Source of the DNA: JAWWPY01 sp963822825
GTDB lineage: Bacteria; Actinomycetota; Actinomycetes; Streptosporangiales; Streptosporangiaceae
Reading direction: 5' to 3'
Assembly (NCBI GenBank): GCA_963822825.1
Contig: CAWGIW010000015.1
Span: 186,001-250,000 of the forward strand
DNA length: 64,000 bases
Shown one piece after another: positions 60,749 to 64,000 of this stretch (position 1 is its first letter; each line of letters opens with the position of its first letter). Made by a program: the position numbers and the translations under genes. Under the pieces are notes generated by a model that was not told the DNA's origin, searched no databases, and saw only the letters and a list, made by a program, of their open reading frames with translations.

Positions 60749-61630
60749 TCAGACCGGCGGGTGGGCCGCTGAGTCGGCCAGCCCGTCAGCCGCATCCGCT
60801 GCGTCCGCAGCCAGCCGGGACAACCGCCCGCGCCCGCCGTCCGGCGCGGTGAGCACCCAGGGCCCGTCGGCGGTGATGGCCACGGTGTGCTCGAAATGCG
60901 CGGCCCAGGTGCCATCCGCGCTCACCACGGTCCAGCCATCGTCGAGCAGCGCCGTGTCGGGCCGGCCGAGGACGAGCAAGGGCTCGATCGCCAGGGCCAT
61001 TCCCTCCACCAGCGTCGGTCCCCGGCCCGGCCTCCCCTGGTTGGGGACCGGCGGATCCATGTGCATCTCACTCCCGATGCCGTGGCCAACATAGTCCTCG
61101 ACGATGCCGTACTTACCGGAAGCGCTATGGCTGGCGGACGCATTGGCGCTGCTCTCCACGGCGTGCGAGATATCGCTCAGCCGGGCTCCGGCGTGCGCCT
61201 GGGCCAGACCGTGCCACAGGGCCTGCTCGCACGCCTCGATCAACAGGGTGAGCTCCTCGGAGATCGCTCCCACTCCCACGGTCAGCGCCGCGTCAGCGTG
61301 CCAGCCCTCGACGATGGCCCCGCAGTCGATCGAGACCACGTCCCCCGACCGCAGCCTCCGGTCCGCACGGGGGATGCCATGCACGATTTCGTCGTTGACC
61401 GACGCGCAGATCGTGGCGGGGAACCCGTGATAGCCCTGGAACGAGGGAACGGCGCCGGCGGCCCGGATCTCCGCCGCGGCCGCCGCGTCCAGATCGGCCG
61501 TGGATACTCCTGGCCGCACCGCTCCAGCCGCCGCGCTGAGGGCACGGGCGACCACCAGCCCCGCCGCACGCATCAGCGCGACCTGCTCGACTGTCTTGAC
61601 CTGAATCTCCGGCTCACGCCTAATCCGCAT
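60749..61630 (-). CDS. map: Methionine aminopeptidase, type I
   Basis: Map removes the first methionine from new proteins. The 293-residue metalloenzyme has NDEIVHGIPRADRRLRSGDVVSIDCGAIVEGWHADAALT with the first metal aspartates, VEDYVGHGIGSEMHMDPPVPN with the metal histidine, EGMALAIEPLLVLGRPD and FEHTVAITADGPWVLT with the glutamates. About 25 Ala/Asp-rich residues are added at the C-terminus. GGAGG lies 4 bases before the ATG at 61630. Position after adk is the standard order. Confidence 0.96.
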   Translation of the reverse strand: MRIRREPEIQVKTVEQVALMRAAGLVVARALSAAAGAVRPGVSTADLDAAAAAEIRAAGAVPSFQGYHGFPATICASVNDEIVHGIPRADRRLRSGDVVSIDCGAIVEGWHADAALTVGVGAISEELTLLIEACEQALWHGLAQAHAGARLSDISHAVESSANASASHSASGKYGIVEDYVGHGIGSEMHMDPPVPNQGRPGRGPTLVEGMALAIEPLLVLGRPDTALLDDGWTVVSADGTWAAHFEHTVAITADGPWVLTAPDGGRGRLSRLAADAADAADGLADSAAHPPV

Positions 61631-61679
61631 TGGGCCTCCGCGTCCTCCTCAACGGTACTCGGAATGGCCTGCCCCGTTG

Positions 61680-61722
61680 TCAGCGGTTGAAGCGCCGAGC
61701 TACCTCAGCGGTTGAATCGCCG
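61680..61722 (-). repeat. 25-bp-spaced duplication of the adk 3' end
   Basis: tcagcggttgaagcgccg (61680-61697) and tcagcggttgaatcgccg (61705-61722) match at 17 of 18 positions, 25 bases apart. On the minus strand both read RRFNR-stop, so the end of adk is duplicated just past its stop codon, a small recent tandem duplication. Confidence 0.85.
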
Positions 61723-62358
61723 CAAGGCGCTGAGCGCCCGCTCGGTGATCGCGTCCACCGGGCCCGTGGCGTCGATGCCCAGCAGAATGCCCTCGTCCGC
61801 ATAGAAGGCGACCAGCGGGGACGTCTGCACCTGGTAGACCTCGAGCCGGTGCCTGATGGTCTGCTCACGGTCGTCGTCGCGCTGGAACAGTTGACCGCCG
61901 CAGTCGTCGCACGCATCGACGTGCGCGGGCGGATCGAAGAGCGCGTGCCAGACCCGGCCGCAGCGGCGGCAGGTGCGCCGGCCGGACAGCCGCCGCACCA
62001 CCTCATCGTCGTCCACCACGAGTTCCAGAACCACGTCGAGCTTGGTTTCCCAGGACGCCAGCAGCTTCTTGAGCGTCTCGGCCTGGGGCACGGTCCTGGG
62101 GAAGCCGTCGAGCAGGAACCCCGCCTGCGTATCGTCCTCCTGAAGCCGGTCGGTGACCATGGCGATCGTCACCTCGTCGGGAACCAGGTCACCCCGCGCC
62201 ATGAACGACTGCGCGCGGCGACCGAGCGCAGTGCCGTGGCTAACGTTGTCGCGGAAAATATCACCTGTCGAGATCTTCGGGATGGACAGGTGCGACGCTA
62301 CGAATTGGGCCTGTGTCCCCTTGCCCGCACCGGGGGGCCCGACGAGGACGACGCGCAC
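61705..62358 (-). CDS. adk: Adenylate kinase
   Basis: The 217-residue kinase balances AMP, ADP and ATP: VVLVGPPGAGKGTQAQFVASHL (P-loop), FLLDGFPRTVPQAETL, and a lid with four cysteines (RRTCRRCGRVWH and HVDACDDCGG), the zinc-finger type. The GTG at 62358 overlaps the secY stop by one base (TAGTG), coupling the two. Confidence 0.96.
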   Translation of the reverse strand: MRVVLVGPPGAGKGTQAQFVASHLSIPKISTGDIFRDNVSHGTALGRRAQSFMARGDLVPDEVTIAMVTDRLQEDDTQAGFLLDGFPRTVPQAETLKKLLASWETKLDVVLELVVDDDEVVRRLSGRRTCRRCGRVWHALFDPPAHVDACDDCGGQLFQRDDDREQTIRHRLEVYQVQTSPLVAFYADEGILLGIDATGPVDAITERALSALRRFNR

Positions 62359-63701
62359 TACCTGAGGAAGCCCTCATAGTTACGCTGCTGGAGTTGGCTC
62401 TCGATCTGCTTCACCGTATCCAGTCCCACCCCCACCGCGATCAGGATGCTGGTCCCGCCGAAGGGGAACTGCGTGCTGGCCCCGACCAGCGCGAACGCGA
62501 CCATCGGGATGAGGGCGACGAGGCCGAGGTACACAGAGCCGGGCGCGGTGAGCCGGGTGAGCACATAGTTCAGGTACTCAGCGGTCGGCCGCCCGGGGCG
62601 GATACCGGGGATGAACCCGCCGTATTTCTTCATGTTGTCGGCGACTTCAGTGGGATTGAACGTGATCGACACGTAGAAATAGGTGAAGAACACGATCAGC
62701 AGGAAGAACGATCCCATGTAGATAGCCGAGTTGGCCAAGGTCGGCGCCGCGCTGGTGGTACCGGGCATGATGAGGTACCGCTGGACAAAACTGACCCAGC
62801 CCTGCGGATGGGTCTGGCTCCCGAACAGCGAGGCTGCGAGCTGGGGAATGTAGAGCAGCGACGAGGCGAAGATGACCGGGATCACCCCGGCCTGGTTCAC
62901 CTTGAGCGGTATGTAGGTCGATGTCCCGCCGTACATCTTCCGGCCCACCATCCGCTTGGCGTACTGGACCGGGATCCGCCGCTGGGCCTGCTCCATGAAG
63001 ACGATGAAGGCGACGATGGCGACCGCCACGATGAGCACGACGAACAGCACGAAGTCGTGCTTGGCGCGGTAGATGGTGCCCAGGTAGCCGGGGATCACGG
63101 CAATGACCTGGGTGAAGATCATCAACGACATGCCGTTGCCAACACCACGGTCGGTGATCAGCTCCCCCAGCCACATGATGACCGCCGTACCGGCGGTCAT
63201 GCAGATCACCATGGTGGAGATGGTGAACACCGAGGAGTTGGGGATCAGCGCCCTGTTGCAGGTCGTCCCCAGCAGGTTCCCGGAACGGGCGAGCGCCACG
63301 ATGCCGGTGGACTGCAGGATGGCCAGGCCCACGGTGAGGTACCGGGTGTACTGGGTGATCTTCGCCTGGCCGGACTGGCCCTCCTGGCGCAGCGTCTCCA
63401 ACCGCGGGATGACCACCGCGAGAAGCTGCAGAATGATGCTGGCCGTGATGTACGGCATGATGCCGAGCGCGAAGATCGACAACCTCAGCAGTGCGCCACC
63501 GCTGAACAGGTTGACTAGCTGGTAAACGCCCGCACTGCCGCTTGAGGTCGCCAGGCCCGTGCAGTAGATCACTGCCTTCTCGGAGACCCCGGGCGTCGGG
63601 ATGTTCGAGCCGAGCCGGAAGAGGGCGATGATGCCGAGCGTGAACAGCAGCTTCGTGCGGAGGTCGGGCGTCCGGAAGGCCCGGATAAACGCGGTCAGCA
63701 T
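62358..63701 (-). CDS. secY: Protein translocase subunit SecY
   Basis: The 447-residue, ten-helix channel: FRTPDLRTKLLFTLGIIALFRLGSNIPTPGV (helix 1 and plug side), FALGIMPYITASIILQLLAVVIPRLE, GMSLMIFTQVIAVIPGYLG, RRIPVQYAKRMVGRKMYGG and FNPTEVADNMKKYGGFIPGIRPGRPTAEYLNYVLTRLT. Hydrophobicity and length are standard. GAGGAC precedes the ATG at 63701. It follows rplO (about 190 bases upstream) and precedes adk. Confidence 0.97.
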   Translation of the reverse strand: MLTAFIRAFRTPDLRTKLLFTLGIIALFRLGSNIPTPGVSEKAVIYCTGLATSSGSAGVYQLVNLFSGGALLRLSIFALGIMPYITASIILQLLAVVIPRLETLRQEGQSGQAKITQYTRYLTVGLAILQSTGIVALARSGNLLGTTCNRALIPNSSVFTISTMVICMTAGTAVIMWLGELITDRGVGNGMSLMIFTQVIAVIPGYLGTIYRAKHDFVLFVVLIVAVAIVAFIVFMEQAQRRIPVQYAKRMVGRKMYGGTSTYIPLKVNQAGVIPVIFASSLLYIPQLAASLFGSQTHPQGWVSFVQRYLIMPGTTSAAPTLANSAIYMGSFFLLIVFFTYFYVSITFNPTEVADNMKKYGGFIPGIRPGRPTAEYLNYVLTRLTAPGSVYLGLVALIPMVAFALVGASTQFPFGGTSILIAVGVGLDTVKQIESQLQQRNYEGFLR

Positions 63702-63893
63702 GCGCCGTCCTCACGTAGATGGGTCAACGTCGTGGTGCCGCGCCGATCCGACCGGTGACCGCGGTGGCGGGTACGCCGCAGTGTAACGCTTTCGCTGCAC
63801 TGTAACAGCCGAGCACGCCTCCCCCGGCCGTACGCGTGGCGCCCCGCAACGGCGGCCCGACCAGCGGGACCGCCGCCGCCATGGGCGCATCCA

Positions 63894-64000
63894 TCACAGT
63901 TCAGTGACGGTTCCCCCGGCCGCAGTGATCTTCTCGCGGGCGGTCGCCGAGAAAGCGTGCGCGGTCACCCGGAGGGTGACATCAGCGTCGCCGGTGCCCA
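63894..64000 (-). CDS. rplO: 50S ribosomal protein L15 (3' end of gene)
   Basis: Only the last 35 codons are in the window: DADVTLRVTAHAFSATAREKITAAGGTVTEL, the C-terminal strand-helix of L15, with the stop at 63894. The start lies beyond the right edge. Its place upstream of secY fits the spc operon. Confidence 0.9.
   Translation of the reverse strand, partial: GTGDADVTLRVTAHAFSATAREKITAAGGTVTEL

Overview
The window is a very GC-rich (roughly 70% or more) actinobacterial chromosome segment. The evidence is an acyl-CoA carboxylase set with a separate small epsilon subunit, a GuaB3 paralogue next to guaB, a membrane anti-sigma/sigma pair next to groESL, an LpdA-type quinone reductase, DUF1707 and PH-domain proteins, frequent GTG starts and GTGA/ATGA start-stop overlaps. 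Gene order resembles Streptomyces and relatives. An order such as Streptosporangiales is plausible but not proven. No rRNA, tRNA, CRISPR array, prophage or transposase was seen.

Layout. 1-9.1 kb: partial enoyl-CoA hydratase, PH-domain protein, birA, a membrane glycosyltransferase-like gene, an MFS exporter with a divergent XRE-type regulator, and ppc; the last four are broken by single-base frameshifts. 9.3-17.3 kb: biotin-dependent acyl-CoA carboxylase genes (pccB-like beta, a NYN-domain gene coupled to the small epsilon gene accE, and the alpha subunit) interrupted by an alkylation-repair pair (Ada-AlkA and Ogt). 17.3-30.4 kb: lpdA, a gamma-glutamylcyclotransferase-like gene, a minus-strand run (acyl-CoA mutase, carboxylate-amine ligase, M20 amidohydrolase, phosphotransferase, PH protein), a D,D-carboxypeptidase, trpS, a secreted lipase and a PucR-type regulator. 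30.5-37.1 kb: guaB3, guaB, anti-sigma/sigma pair, groEL and groES, with a readable promoter and CIRCE operator. 37.2-51.8 kb: a long minus-strand housekeeping run, read from upstream to downstream as rplM-rpsI-glmM-glmS, an AbiEi-like gene, acpS-nnrD-alr-hydrolase-tsaE-DUF3558-like-tsaB-rimI-tsaD. 52.2-64 kb: a large proline-rich membrane protein, then the end of the ribosomal superoperon (rplO-secY-adk-map ... infA-rpmJ-rpsM-rpsK-rpsD-rpoA-rplQ-truA).

How the genes fit together. BirA would biotinylate the alpha subunit; with beta and epsilon it would carboxylate acetyl- or propionyl-CoA. Ppc and the acyl-CoA mutase connect the same C3/C4 metabolism to the TCA cycle. TsaB/TsaD/TsaE and RimI are the t6A and acetylation module; GlmS, GlmM, Alr and the carboxypeptidase feed and trim peptidoglycan; GuaB makes guanine nucleotides.

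Two features stand out. First, single-base frameshifts interrupt otherwise well-conserved coding sequence, densest at 2.8-8.9 kb and also in the NYN gene, alr and the DUF1707 gene. This looks more like local sequence error or very recent decay than old pseudogenes. Second, there are many short tandem repeats (12, 18, 21, 24 and 53 bp) and long perfect intergenic hairpins. I found no clearly new multi-gene system; the best leads are the NYN-accE coupling, the ligase/amidohydrolase overlap, the repeats, and several operator-like dyads.
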